Notes: generated by a model not told the origin, from the letters alone. 64,000 nt of DNA from Escallonia rubra (GCA_033065855.1 JAVXUO010000340.1:348501-412500); one strand, 5' to 3'. Positions 12,643 through 24,780 are shown, counted from the first letter of the stretch. Translations and numbers: made by a program.

Positions 12643-13438
12643 TAAAATTATCAAATTTTACAACAACTAAAAAATGCACTGAAATTTTTCTTGCACTGAA
12701 ACTCTTCTTTTCTTGAATCGACTTTGGCATCCAACTCCTAAAGCTTCCAATTCCCTTACCAATTATTTCTCTTTAAAACTTCAAACACTATAAAATTAGA
12801 AAACAACAATCTTGAAAAGAAGCACCAAAACATGGATAAAAAAGAAGAAAACAAAAAACGAAGGCCGTCTAACATCATTGAACCGTGAAACATGTTCAAG
12901 ATAAATAACATTGTGTGAAAGAAACACAAACAACCTTTACCAAGACGGGGAAAAAGAAGAAGAAGAAGATGCAGCACCAACAAAAGCTTACTAGTTTAAA
13001 AAACGCTTAGGACGGAGAGTGTGTTCATAATGTTGAATAAAAGAAATGATAGAAGGGATGAGACAATTGTAACATATATATATAAGTGAGAGAGAAATAT
13101 TGTAATAAATTGATTGAAGAGATTCAGGAAGACATTTTGGGAGATTAATTAGAAAAGATGACGATGGTAAGATTTTCAAATTTGAAACAAGAACCTGTAA
13201 AGGCTAATTTATGTGAATGAATATCTTCAATCACTTATTTGAAATGACGAAATTTTAGGAATATATAAATTTAGAAGTGAATATATTGGACACATGAAAA
13301 AAAAAAGTATCCATGTAGGCAATGATATAGACATATTCTCTCAGCTTCAACTTCTTAAAAATATATATATAATTAGATTTGACGAAAGATAAGAGAAGAC
13401 ATCTTTATAAGACATTTGGCAGTTTGAGGGTGTTATTT
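12643..13438. other. Intergenic, no gene recognised
   Basis: AT-rich sequence with short unsupported frames on the minus strand. Nothing recognised. Confidence 0.6.
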
Positions 13439-13443
13439 GTAAG

Positions 13444-13502
13444 TGTTAAGATTATTTGTAAGATTGTATGTAGTTAAGGGGTTATATTATTATTTTCCCT
13501 AA
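13444..13502. repeat. Left 59-bp terminal inverted repeat
   Basis: Begins TGTTAAGATTATTTGTAAGA and ends TTTTCCCTAA. Its reverse complement is found at 15264-15322 with three mismatches. The first bases are the TG end expected of an LTR. Confidence 0.92.
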
Positions 13503-13507
13503 ACCAG

Positions 13508-13683
13508 TCTAAATGAATCGGAACAGTAAACCGGGTAGGCCCGGGTCGGGTCGGGTTGCAGGTTCGAATGTGGGTCAGGCGGCCGGGATACGGGTCAGGC
13601 GGGCGGGCATGGGTCAGCCCAGAATGGAGAGTGTAGCGCATGAGGCGCATGGGAGAGAGTGGGGGGCGCGTGAGACGCGCAGC
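13508..13683. repeat. Direct repeat, tail copy of the leader segment
   Basis: A GC-rich, roughly 175-bp segment beginning TCTAAATGAATCGGAACAGT recurs in the same orientation at about 14824-15003. The two copies flank the gag region. Internal GGGTCGGGT-type short repeats have diverged between them. Confidence 0.8.
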
Positions 13684-13739
13684 AACAGAGTGGGAATGAG
13701 GCTTGAACCTAGACTGAATCCCTGGTTTTGGTGGAGCAC

Positions 13740-14623
13740 TAGTTGAGCTGGGATTCTTGGACCATTTTTCAGGGTTACGCGGACAGTCTTGTGGGAAGTG
13801 ACCAGCGCCAATCTTACGACATAGTCTGCAAGGGCGTACGGGGCAAATCAAGAGTCTTATGACCGAACTCATGGCAGTACCGACATTTCTGCTGTAAGGA
13901 AGAAGATGACGAACGTCTCGAAGCTGATGAGGGTGAAGAGATGTGTGAAGGTTGGGATGGAGCAATAAGAACAGTATCAGGACGACGGGTCTGCAGAAGG
14001 CCTCGACGAGTTTCTTCAGAAAGAAGTTCAACAACGGCATTGTCTAGGGTAGGTAATGGACTCCGATGTAGAAGGGAGCTTCAGACAGATTCATAAGCAT
14101 CAGTAAGAGACATAAGAAACTGGATAAGGCGAAGGTGGTCATGGTAAACAGTAAAATAAGCTGAATCCTCAGAACAGGTCCATGATGGTTCTGAAAGTTC
14201 CAATTGATCCCAAATCCCTTGCATCTGAGAAAGGAAGCTATTGATAGACTGACCAGGCTCTTGTTTTATTCGGTGAAGGGAATCATGAAGCTGATATCGA
14301 TGAGTAAGATCTGTTGTAGTGTATCGCTGAGCCAAAAGATCCCAAATTTCTTTGGCAGTATTATAACGGCCAAACTGTTGATAGATAGACGGAACAGAGG
14401 TATTGCGGAACTAGGTGATTATCTGATGATTTTTGCTATCCCAATCGTCAAGTCTTTCATCGAACTTTAGTTGAGGTTCATCTGCAGTTTTAACGGGTAT
14501 AGTAATATCTCCAGTAAGGTAGCACCACAATTTCTTACCTTTGATGAAGCTACGCATAGCTTGGGCCCACAAAATATAATTAGAACCATCAAGGATGATA
14601 GAAATAGGCTGAGCAGGATCCAT
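13740..14623 (-). pseudogene. Copia-type gag relic (UBN2-like domain plus CCHC zinc knuckles)
   Basis: The frame opens at ATG 14623 with MDPAQPISI and passes through the pattern typical of plant Copia gag (LDGSNYILWAQAMRSFI, then a WDQLE-type stretch). It ends in two zinc-knuckle signatures at about 13800-13905. In-frame stops lie at 14411-14413 and 14081-14083, and a one-base frameshift separates the first knuckle (CRYCHEFGH) from the second (CRLCRKIGAGH..DC). It therefore cannot make full-length Gag. No protease, integrase or reverse transcriptase follows. Confidence 0.85.
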
Positions 14624-14823
14624 TGTAGTCACCAAGCAAAGAGATGAGTAATAGATAATAAAGGAACCAAATGAGAGGCTCAAAAAAATAAAGGATATGA
14701 ACTGAATTTGAGCAAACAGATTGCTGGAATGAGTTCAGAAGGATAAAAAATGGTGGGAACCGGTTAGGGACTTGAGAAAACCGAGTAAAAATCAATCAAA
14801 CCGGCCAAAATGAACTAAATCGG

Positions 14824-15003
14824 TCTAAATGAATCGGAACAGTAAACCTGGTAGGGCCGGGTCGGGTTGCGGGTCCAGTTGCGGGTCAGGCGGTCGGGTT
14901 GCGGGTTCGGATGCGGGTCAAGCGGCGGGCGTGGGTCATCCCAGAATGGAAAGTGGAGCGCGTGGGAGAGAGTGGGGGGCACATGGGGGCGAGTGAGATG
15001 CGT
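14824..15003. repeat. Direct repeat, leader copy
   Basis: Partner of the segment at 13508-13683. It lies between the primer binding site and gag in the minus-strand reading. Confidence 0.8.
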
Positions 15004-15243
15004 GGGATACTGGTGGCACGTGGATCTTGGTGGCAGAACTAGGGGTGGCGCGTGGAGATGAATCTGGGGCGTGGTTGGCGGCGTTTTGATCGTTGAAGAA
15101 AAAAGAGTCTTATAGTGGTGTTGGATTAGAGTTTGGGCTAAAGAAATTCAACAGAGGTAACAAGAAGTTGGGAAAATTTTTTTTTAGCAGAAGAGGGTTG
15201 ATGAACAGTAACTGTGGCGGTAGATAGCTGGTTGGATCGTTAC

Positions 15244-15256
15244 GGCTCTGGTACCA
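15244..15256 (-). promoter_or_regulatory. Primer binding site (initiator tRNA-Met type)
   Basis: The minus strand reads TGGTACCAGAGCC, one mismatch from the usual plant TGGTATCAGAGC complement of initiator tRNA-Met. It lies 7 bases after the 59-bp terminal repeat, so the repeat occupies the place of a 5' LTR. Confidence 0.8.
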
Positions 15257-15263
15257 TTCTAGA

Positions 15264-15322
15264 TTAGGGAAAATAACAATATAATTCCTTAACTACATAC
15301 AATCTTACAAATAATCTTAACA
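15264..15322. repeat. Right 59-bp terminal inverted repeat
   Basis: Reverse complement of 13444-13502 with three mismatches. On the minus strand it is followed by the primer binding site. Confidence 0.92.
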
Positions 15323-15327
15323 GTAAG

Positions 15328-15849
15328 TTAGTACCTACTACTAGTAATTGTTTTTCTATTACTTTATTGTTGTTTTGGGTAATATTTCATTGGTGGTGTT
15401 AGCCCAAATTTTTGTAACAAGGGGTTTAGAAAAGTTTGGGCATATTAGTACCAATGTGTTTTCAAAAGTTTGGGTATAGAATTGTTGTGTTTGTTAACTT
15501 TCTCTTGCTATCGTAACTAGTTTTCTCTATCTATTAATGGAGTTGAAAATTAAAAGGAAAAAAGTACTTTCACACCCTGTACTTGTATCAATGAGCAGTT
15601 TGGTCCCTTTTTGTTCAAAAAGTTATACTAAACCTACCTCTATTCCCGGAAATTGTACACATTCGACGGATTCCTTCCAACTTAGTCGTGTTTTAGAGCG
15701 AAAATTCTTTGTCATCCTTCAAATACCAAAATCCCCTTTTGACCATACGCACAGAGAGCATGGTTGCGCCCCTTCCCCCACAAAGACCTACACCCTACAT
15801 GTACACACAATCATGCACTTACAAACACCACGGGTTGTCCCCCCTCCCC
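15328..15849. other. Intergenic, no gene recognised
   Basis: A long plus-strand frame begins at 15537 but runs into CA-rich simple sequence. No family resemblance is seen. Confidence 0.6.
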
Positions 15850-16118
15850 TCCCCTTCCTATTACCCACCACACACACACACACTCACGCTCGCGCGCGCC
15901 CGGGTGCACATTGCATGCACACACACAAACACCCAACTACCCCCCATCCCCTACACACTGCACGCACACACACTGAACATATAAATCACACTGCAAAGCA
16001 TACACAAACACACACTCACTTGCACGCATACACACATTGTATACACACAATTCCACTGCAAAACACCCACAAAAACATCACATTGCATGCACAGACACAA
16101 CCAAACTGCACATACACA
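15850..16118. repeat. CA-rich simple-sequence region, left part
   Basis: ACACAC tracts mixed with CATGCACAC and GCGCGC. Its continuation resumes at 17394 after the hAT insertion. Confidence 0.9.
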
Positions 16119-17393
16119 CAGAAGCGGAGGCAGCAGGTAGCAAAGGGGGGCACGTGCCCACCTGCTGTCGCCGAAATCCTCTATAGTCCATATACAGATT
16201 CCCACTACTTTAGTAATGGTGCCCCTCTTCCTGTACAACCACCAGCATATGGTCGAAGACCAAGGCAGGTGGACTTTCCACCTTCACTGCTCAATACATC
16301 ACCAGTCTCTAGCAAACGCAATTCGAAGCGAAAGAGATGAAGAGATGGCCTTTATTGAATATAATAAGAGAGATGATGTTCATAGCGCACTTGTAATTTT
16401 GTACCCGAAGTAAACTTGCCATCTCATACTCAGATGCGGGATTACCAATGTCACAATTGGAATTAGGAAAAGGAAATGGTATTAGCATTACTGCTGCTAA
16501 AGCCAGGAGTCCACCTGAGAAGGCAAGTTTACTGCTGCTAAAGCCAAAAGTAAGTTGAAAAAGAGAACGTACATGCCAACATTTCAGATCCCTCTTCTTC
16601 CATGTCTCTCTTCCGGTCATCTCATCCTATAATGTTATGTCTTATCTCTCTACCTCAGTTTTGGTTTTCTTCGCCTTCCTTTAGTTTTTCCATCTTTTCT
16701 TCTTCCCCGTTGTATCTAGCGAAAACCCCAAAATAGAATTCTTACTTCGACCCTCAAGACATGATCTAAAATGGTGAGCAAGTGTTAGTTTCCGCTCGTT
16801 TTACCAATGGCCTCAAGAAGGTGGTATGCTTTGGTGATGGTTAGTGGGTCTGTTGGGGATTTTAGTGAAGTACTGCTTTCTAGGCCAGTAATTTGTACTT
16901 CCACGCTGTAGAATCTGATGAAGAAGTGGAGTAATGGCCGCAGCTCACTCAACCCATTTTCCCTTCATTGGAATAGCTTGAGCCTTGAGTGTTCCTTCAA
17001 TTTTTGACTTCTTAGTAGTTTTGGCTTATACATATTAGTCCATTGTACCAGGAAAGAGAAAAAAAGGCATATGCAGATAAATATTAAAGTGTCCCCCGCA
17101 TTAATAGTTGTTTTCTTTTGTCCGGTTCAACCGATTTGTTGAAAAGCTTTACAAAAAATAAGAAAGCCCGGGAGAATAAACTACACAAAATTGGTAGGTT
17201 GCTTGCAAATTAATTTGCAGGCTCAGACATGATGTATAAAATGACAGAGTTATTTCGCCATTGCTGATTTGATGCATGCCCACATGGTGGATCTAAGAAG
17301 CAATTACATATTGACTATAGTTTAACTTTTGCAAGTTTAATTTTTTGATCTACTGGGTGTCCACCTCGTATAAGGTTTCTGACTTCACCACTG
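16119..17393. mobile_element. hAT element (Tip100-like ends), non-autonomous
   Basis: The left end is CAGAAGCGGAGGCAG and the right end is the complement of CAGTGGTGAAGTCAG. A perfect 8-bp target duplication CATACACA flanks it (16111-16118 and 17394-17401). The length is 1275 bp. I recognise no transposase inside. The insertion splits a CA-rich tract. Confidence 0.85.
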
Positions 17394-17740
17394 CATACAC
17401 ATAAACACAGCCACAACCACGCACACACACACACACTCACAACGTATACACACTCTGCATGCACAATCACACTGCATGTACACCCATCTCCTATTTTTAA
17501 CCATCTGATTAATCACCACCAACCCTAATTTCCTCTTTCTCTCCCTCTAATTAACCACCACAACCCACCTGCACCCATTTTTAACCACTACCAACCCCAA
17601 CCTCCTCGTTCTCTCCCTCTGATTAACCACCACAACCAACCCACACGCATTTCCTATTTCTTTCCCTCTGATTAGCCACCACAACGTACCTACATCCATC
17701 TCCTCTTTCCCTCCCTCTGATTAAGCACCAATAAAGGGGT
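17394..17740. repeat. CA-rich tract continuing into a degenerate tandem repeat
   Basis: From 17394 to about 17490 the CA-rich sequence continues. From about 17480 a unit of roughly 60-65 bp follows, built on CTCTCCCTCTGATTAACCAC and CACCACAACC words, in about four degenerate copies. Confidence 0.75.
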
Positions 17741-20370
17741 GATATTAATGTTAACAGTTATAATAGCGACGGTGTTGTGGTGTTTGGCAATGGTTTATTG
17801 CAATGGCAGTCATCGAGTGCTATGGTGACAGGGCTAGGTGGCTACTATAACAGTGAGCGTGGATGATAAGGTGGATCGGGGTTGTGGAACCCTGATTAAA
17901 GAAAAAATGGAAAATGAAGATTGTAAAATATTTAAAGTAAATAAAATAAAATTGTAAGGGTAATTATGACATTTTAATACTTATATAGCAGTTTTGATTA
18001 ATGTGTATAATTTTCAAGAGTAATGTACGTCTAGTACAACTTTTTAAACGATAGGAGACTAAACTGCACATTGGTACAAGTACAGGGCCAGAGTTCTTTT
18101 GCCCTAAATTATAAAACCAAACAAAAAGAAGAAGAACACAAAGAGAGAATATAGGTTATACCATCACATTTCTTAGCATAGCGCAGCCATTTATGATCAC
18201 CCAAATAAATTCGAGTTGTTGAAATATTGACGTTTACTAATAAAAGATAAAGAGGGCCTTCTAAAATAAGAGTTTTTGAGGTTATCGTTGGTATACTGAC
18301 GTGTAGTACTCCCCCGTCAAATTCTTAAATAGGTTTAGTACATGCAAGTGTTGACCTTATTTAAGCACCGAGTTTTCCTAGAAAAATGTCCCAGCTGGAT
18401 TTGTCATTAGTTCGTTTCTCTAATTGGTTAGTATGAAACGAACTACTCATATATATCTCAACCCTCAGCCTTAAGAGGTCGATCCTATGTGTGCAGTCAT
18501 GTATAGAAGTTAAGAAGAATCGTGGAAGAATCGAGGCTTGCCTGTAGTATTGAATAAGTTCTCTACCCTCAAAAGGCACTGTAAATTGGCTTTGTCCTAC
18601 ATATAAAAGAGCTTTTGTTCCCTTGTTTGCCAGATATATGCTTGAGGTAATTACAGGTGAACAAAAAGATGTTTGCCTACCTTTACACGAGAATGCATGG
18701 ATGAGAGTAAAGCAAACGAATCATTTGGGTAAGGACAATTTTTCTTTCCTTCTTAATATTGGTAATATAATGAGTTCCATTTACATAGGGTGAGAGACCC
18801 TTTTCTTTCCATTGCCTTTCAATTACAAGCCTAGTCAAACCGAGCAAGATCTGAAGGTTGTCTCATGGGTAAGAAAAAAAGAGACTGAAGTTTAAGCAAA
18901 TCCCCTCGAGAGGCCCATTCATGATTGGACGAGAACTTCACTTCCATTCCTTTCACACTACCTAGTGCAAGAAGACATAAAAGGTATCTCACTGGTCTCG
19001 CACGTGCCCAGAATAACCGCACATGCTGGATAATATTTTTGGTTCGGGTGGCCTAATGGCATGACCTGCACTCATTTAGTTGGGAGTCTATTTTCACCTC
19101 ATGCAACAGTGACTTTGCTTAGACAATCTAAATGAAAACATTCTCTAAATTGTACTAGGAACGGCTCTGGCTACTTTGTTCTCTTTGCTATGTGCTCCAC
19201 TCACTTCATTGAGCTTTCTTTAAGTTCCATTTTCCATATGAATGAACGCGTGAATCAACTTGAGACCCTGGGGTGAAAGATGCAACATGGATGCCCTGGA
19301 TAATTCCTAAAAGATTTTAAGGTCAAACCAAAGTCATCTCTCAACTAATATTAGCCTCTTTCTGTGGGTGAGGAGTACCACCTGAGGGTATTCGGGTAAT
19401 TGCTAAAGGAAATCGTGACGCTACGCATGGTCTAGGTTTGATTTAGAGAGGGTTAATGAATTCTTGTCATATTTTCTAGTTGTTTCTTGGTTGAAGAATG
19501 AGTAAAGGAAATGTTGACTAATTAATTCGATATGTAGAACTAGAAACTTGAAAGTGAGAAAGACTCGTGGCATGTACTTAGACTTTCATGTATGTTTTTC
19601 ATTTGAATAAAAAGGATATTTATAGGCACCACTTTATTGTTGATCATGTAATCTAGGTAATGTTCTTCTCCTTTTTGAATCCACCGCCTTATTTGAGGCT
19701 GCTTCTATTATCTAAGTCTTGTCCTGTTTTACAGTCTATTATTTTTCTCGAGTTTGTCTTCTTCTTTCTTGGGTTAGTGTTCTTCATACACCTTGAAGGC
19801 CATTGATTTGCTAAACCCTAAAGGTTACTCTGATAAACACTGAAGATCACTTTCTTAATCAACTCTGAGTTAAACGAGTTTAGCTCTGAGAGCTATTTCA
19901 TGATGATGAATCTAGAAGGTTATTTTTGATAAATACTTAGAGGGTTATTTTTTTGTAAACTATGACGGTTACTAAGCTTATGTTAGCTTATCGAAGACTT
20001 CTGCGGTTCTATTCAAGAATAAAAGGGCCTTATAAGAAATATAATTGAAACCCAATTCGACCAAGTTGGTACTGCTATATACCTTTTTTGGCATGTGGGT
20101 TTTAACATCTATTAATCCTACATGTTACCCGTGCATTATGTTTTACGCACTCTTCACTTTGATGGTCCACTAGACTTTCGATGTTCTATTACTTCGAGTG
20201 GATCATGGTACTATTAATGCTAGGGAATGGTCTAAAATGATCGATGGATTTGCTATAAAGGGCGGTGCTCGGATGTGGCGAAGATAGTCTTTGCTAGCGA
20301 GCGACGATGAAGAGTGGGAAGGGAGAGAAGGCCAATTATGCCACTAACCATTGTTAAACTCAATAGACTG
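17741..20370. other. Intergenic, no gene recognised
   Basis: Unique-looking AT-rich DNA. Some of it (18,800-20,300) has the texture of decayed LTR-retrotransposon sequence, but I could not define ends, a primer site or coding remnants. Confidence 0.5.
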
Positions 20371-20664
20371 AATATGATTAGGGCTGCGAATGAACGTGTA
20401 TTTGGCTCGTTTAGTGGTTCTCAAGCACGTGTTCGTCTAATTAGCGGCTGCTCATACTCGGCTCGTGTTCGTCACGAGCTTTAAAGTGATGTTCGAACTG
20501 GACTTAGCAAAATCTATACGATCGCAAGCTCAACTCGTTTAGGCTCGTTTAAGGTGCCTTTTGTTTGAAAAAGGAAACATATTGAAATTAGAAAGCCCTT
20601 TATTTCTGAAAATTGGTAATCATCAAGTCGTTTTCCAAAAAATTCTTCTCCATTTTACTTGAAA

Positions 20665-20785
20665 GGATTAAATGCACAGGAAACCCCATACTTTGGGGTC
20701 ATTTACACGGAACACCCAATAATTTGAATTTTGACCCAAAACACCCCAAACTTCCAATTCTGGTGCACGTAGCACCATTTGACGG
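20665..20785. repeat. Left MULE TIR
   Basis: Starts GGATTAAATGCACAGGAAAC and ends GCACCATTTGACGG. It lies upstream of the mudrA-like gene and probably includes its promoter. Confidence 0.92.
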
Positions 20786-20993
20786 ATGAAATTCATAATA
20801 TGAAGATGGCTGTTATAATCTTGAGGTCAAAATGGGCACTTCATTAAAATGTCCTTGTTGGCAGCCATATGACCCGAACGTTGGAGTTTGACCCCTCTAT
20901 CCCCCCTCTGTATCTTTCTCACACAATAATCAAACAGTCACAACGTTCATCACCCTCATTCGTGGACATTGATCGAAGATCAGAGGAAAAAAG

Positions 20994-23900
20994 ATGAGAG
21001 AAGGTTTCGAGATGAGGGATGAGGCGTTCTGTGAAGATTGCTACACGCCGGAATACGGTAAGTACTCCGTCCAAACCTGCAATAGTTTACACGAAGACCA
21101 TTTTTTGTTTTTATGTTGAAAATTTTGGACATAATGCTAATTCTAGGGTTACTTTCGCAATGTATTTGTGTTTTAAGGTTTATTACGATCTGTCTGTATG
21201 GTTTGATAATGGGTTTTGGTGATTGGTTTAGAGTTTATGCCATACAGAGCTTTGTCTTTTTTTTTCATGCATGTCGTACAGTAATGTATCAAGCTTGACA
21301 TGCATGTCTCAATTATGTATAAGAACATTGACGAAATTAATTTTTTTACAGGCTTTGATCAGTTTTGGGGCTAAAATTAGGGTTTTGTAGTATCCCATAC
21401 TCTAAGCATGTTTGAATTATTTATTTTGTAGATCCAAAGGACACATATTTGTCTCTGAAATTGCACCATGGAGGGCAATTACGTAATGTTGGTTGTAAGG
21501 CTTATGTTGGAGGGAAAGTCAGTTATTTTGACAATATTGATGATGACAGGGTAGGGATGTTGGAATTGAGTAAGATAAGAGCAAAATTAGGGTATCCAGA
21601 GGAGTCTACTGTTTTCCTTTACATAGCCCCTGGCTGTAGTTTGGATGATGGGTTAGTGCATGTAGGAAGTGACCTGAATGTAATGACTGTCTGTGAGCTA
21701 ATGGGTCCTAATAGAGTTGCTGAGTTTTTTCTGATAAACCTTGGAGGGCTTTGTGCCCTGCCACCACCTAGTAGTGAACCTAATGTTGAGCAAACTCAGC
21801 CAGATGTTGTTGAGCAAACTCAGCCAGGTGTTGTTGACCAAACTCAGCCAGATGTTGTTGACCAAACAAATGCAGACATGTTTGACATGGATGACTTGAA
21901 TGGTGATGAAAATGAACATAATAAAGAAGATGAAAACAATTTGGCCGAAGGTGCAATGAATATGGAAGGTTTGAATGAGTCTGGTAGGGTAAATCTTGGA
22001 GATGAAGAAAGTGATGGTTCTTTTTGTGATAGTGAGTATCAGATGGATGAAGTTTCTAAGGATGATGCCACAGAGGCACATGCCTCTGTGGCTGATACTA
22101 CAGAGCCTGCTACTACAGACTCTGCTGCCACAGAGCAACCTGCCACAGAGGCTGCTGTTAGAGGGCCATCTTCAACAGAGCCTGCTGCCACAGCAGAGCT
22201 GCAGGGTGGTGAGAGTGAGGATGATTTGTATGACACTGATGACATGAGAAGTTGTGAAGACTCAGATGATGAAAGGGTAACTAGGAAAACCAGAAATCCA
22301 GAGTTTCCCAACTTTGAAAGAAGTTGTTTGAGTTTTAGAGATAATGATACAATGAAGGATATTAAGTTTGAGGTTGGTATGGTTTTTAGGGATGCTAATC
22401 AATTCAAAGAGGCCATTAAGGTACATGCAATCAAGCATGGTAAACAACATATTAAGTTCAAGAAATCTGAGTCAAGAAGGGTGTTAGCAATTTGTCAACC
22501 AGAGAAGGCAAAAGATAATAGGGCAGAAGGGGGATGTACATGGGAAGTATATGCATCCCTTAAGCATGGTGAGAGTAGTTTTCAGATTAAGAGGTTGAAC
22601 CCAATTCATACTTGCCCAAGAAGTCATAATGTGAAGCATGCATCCTCTGTTTTTTTGGGCAACCAGTACAAGAATAATTGGAGGAGTAACCCAACATGGC
22701 CAGTGCAAGCTTTTAAATCCACAGTGGAGCAGGACTTTGTGGTAGTGGTTTCTACATGGCAGGCATACAGGGCTAGAAAGAGGGCTCTATCTTTGATTTA
22801 TGGGGATTATGAAGAACAATTCTCTCAGTTGTGGGACTATGCTGAGGAATTGAAGAGATCAAATCCTGATACCACTGTTGAGATACAAGTTGATAACAGT
22901 GGGGATCAACCTATGTTTGAGAGGATCTATATTTGCCTGGGGGGACTTAAAAAGGGGTGTTGCAAGTGCAAATAACATGGGTGCTGCAAGGGGAAGTAAC
23001 AGGGATGCTACAAGGGGAAGTAACAGGGGTGTTGCAAGTGCAAATAACAGGGGTGCTGCAAGGGGGAGTACCAGGGGTGTTGCAAGGGGAAGTAACAGGG
23101 GTGCTGCAATAGGAAGTAACATGGGTGTTGCAAGGGGGAGTACCAGGGGTGTTGCAAGGGGAAGTAACAGGGGTGCTGCAAGTGCAAATAACAGAGGTGC
23201 AATGCCAAATGTAAGTTGAATTATGCTTACTAAGTTACAATGTTAGTTTTTTTTTTAATGGGAAACTCATTACTTATGTTCATTTATTATTGTCAGCAAC
23301 CTACTGTGAGGAGTAATTATCAGTCACAAGCAAGTAATAGTGAACCCAGCTTTAGAACAACAGCACAACCAAGGACACCCTTATTTATTCCTCACATGCC
23401 TCCTGTCCAACCTCAAAGGAGGCCTAAACTTCCGGTAAGCAACTTGGCTTGATGGCTACTTACTCAATTTTGTGAACCCATAGTAACTTAAACCATTGAT
23501 TTGCAGCCAAAGAGGAGTTATATGGTGGCTACTGAAGTTAGCATCAGGAACATGGCTCATCAGGTGGAAATGAGTCAAGATAATGCAGCTCCAACACCAG
23601 TTCCAACTCAAGAGAGTTCACAACCATACCTATCAACACAAGATAATGCAGCTGCAACAATGATTCCAACACCTGGATTTATTCATGCACATGACAAGGT
23701 GACTGTAAAAAATATTGCTTTTAATGCTTACTGTTATAGTCTTATTTATTGCATCAAACTTATTGTAATATCTTGTCTTCATAAACCAGGCTAGTGATTC
23801 ATCAAACATGAATACACACTTCCTCAATAGTGCTGTGCATCCAAGAAAACCACATGCTGATCCCCAAGTAGCAAGAGTAGGAGGAGTGATTGTTCAAAGT

Positions 23901-24089
23901 ACAAATGTTAGTTGGAAAGGAAAGTCTTCAGCTTCCCTATCATCTCTTCAAAGGGCTCAGCAGCTCAAGAAAGATCAAGTGTCTAAAAAAAAAATAGAAT
24001 TGTGGAGCCTTTGTATATGGCCTAACTATTATGGAGTACTTTTGTATATGACTGAACTAGAATTGTGGAGCCTTTTGTATATGGCCTAA
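20994..24089 (+). pseudogene. MURA-like transposase gene, catalytic region deleted
   Basis: Exon 1 (20994-21057) starts at ATG MREGFEMRDEAF. After an intron with GTAAGT..TAG ends, exon 2 (from 21432) continues PKDTYLSLKLHHGG, the PB1-like N-terminal domain of plant MULE transposases. An acidic linker follows, with a 24-bp repeat coding EQTQPDVV, then the MuDR DNA-binding region (FEVGMVFRDANQFKEAI..HTCPRSHN..WPVQAFKSTVEQD). It reaches FERIYICLGGLKKG. There the catalytic DDE and SWIM part should begin, but the sequence jumps into a minisatellite in another frame and stops at 22973-22975. Remnants of the C-terminal exons follow (about 23297-23434, 23507-23697 and 23790 onward) with good GT-AG borders. 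The gene is thus internally deleted and frameshifted. Confidence 0.88.
22953..23206. repeat. 24-bp minisatellite, about ten units, at the transposase deletion junction
   Basis: Units of the type AGGGGTGTTGCAAGGGGAAG plus TAAC code for an eight-residue repeat (RGVARGSN-like) in one frame. Variation between units is low, suggesting recent spread. It probably arose from the Gly/Arg-rich tail of the original transposase. Confidence 0.9.
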
Positions 24090-24479
24090 CTACTGTGGAA
24101 TCCTTTTGTACATGGCTGAAGTAGAATTGTGGAGCCTTTTGTATATGGCACAATTAGAATTGTATTGCCCTTAATTAAAGCACCAATTCAGGCTCTTGCT
24201 ATTGACAGTGTAAACCTATTGAAGTTTATTGATATATGAAGAAGTATTTTAATGCACACTTGCAGTTTGCCTATTTTGATGGGATGGTTAATTAGTATGA
24301 CTAATGCACACATGGGCATATGTTGTTCTGCTATTTTGATAGGATTGTGATATCTTGTTCTGGTGGGAATGGTTCATTAGTATCATGCAATTGCTTTGGT
24401 GGGAATGGTTCATTAGTATGGCTCTATTGCCTTGGTGGGAATCTGATATGCTGTTCTGCAATTTTGATGCTATAATGCA

Positions 24480-24780
24480 GTGGCATCAAAACAGCATAAT
24501 GCATTTGATGCCATAATGCAGTTTTCTATTTTGATGGAGTTCAACTTGTTTTTTTACAGTTGATGGCATAATGCAGTTCAATTGCATATTTTTTGCTGTT
24601 TTAATGGCATACTGCAGAGCCCAATTGTTTTGTTGATGTTTAATGCAGTCCAATTGCATTTTCTTTTGCTGTTTTGATGGCATAATGCAGTCCAATTTCA
24701 TTTCTTTTGCTGTTTTAATGGCATAATACAAAGACCTGTTATTTATTTGTTTGTGAATTAATTGAGCAACAATAAAAGCA
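24480..24780. repeat. Degenerate tandem repeat of GATGGCATAATGCAGTCCAA
   Basis: About six degenerate copies with TTTTGCTGTTTTAATGG between them, lying between the two MULE genes. Confidence 0.7.

Larger units (their letters stand above)
13444..15322 (-). mobile_element. Copia-type gag-only retroelement with inverted terminal repeats
   Basis: The unit begins TGTTAAGATT and ends AATCTTAACA. It is flanked by a perfect 5-bp duplication GTAAG (13439-13443 and 15323-15327), so it was integrated like an LTR retrotransposon. Its termini (13444-13502 and 15264-15322) are inverted copies of each other, 56 of 59 bases identical, instead of direct LTRs. Read on the minus strand the order is: terminal repeat, primer binding site at once after it, leader, gag with CCHC knuckles, a tail that repeats part of the leader, then the inverted terminal repeat. 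There is no pol. It is non-autonomous and its two ends correspond to the same LTR (U3) end. Confidence 0.85.

Noticed and set aside
15537-16340. 267-codon plus-strand frame
   Set aside because: Most of it is Thr/His repeats from CA-rich simple sequence, and it runs across the border of a hAT element.
21698-22138. Minus-strand frame opposite the mudrA-like exon
   Set aside because: Shadow of the transposase acidic linker.
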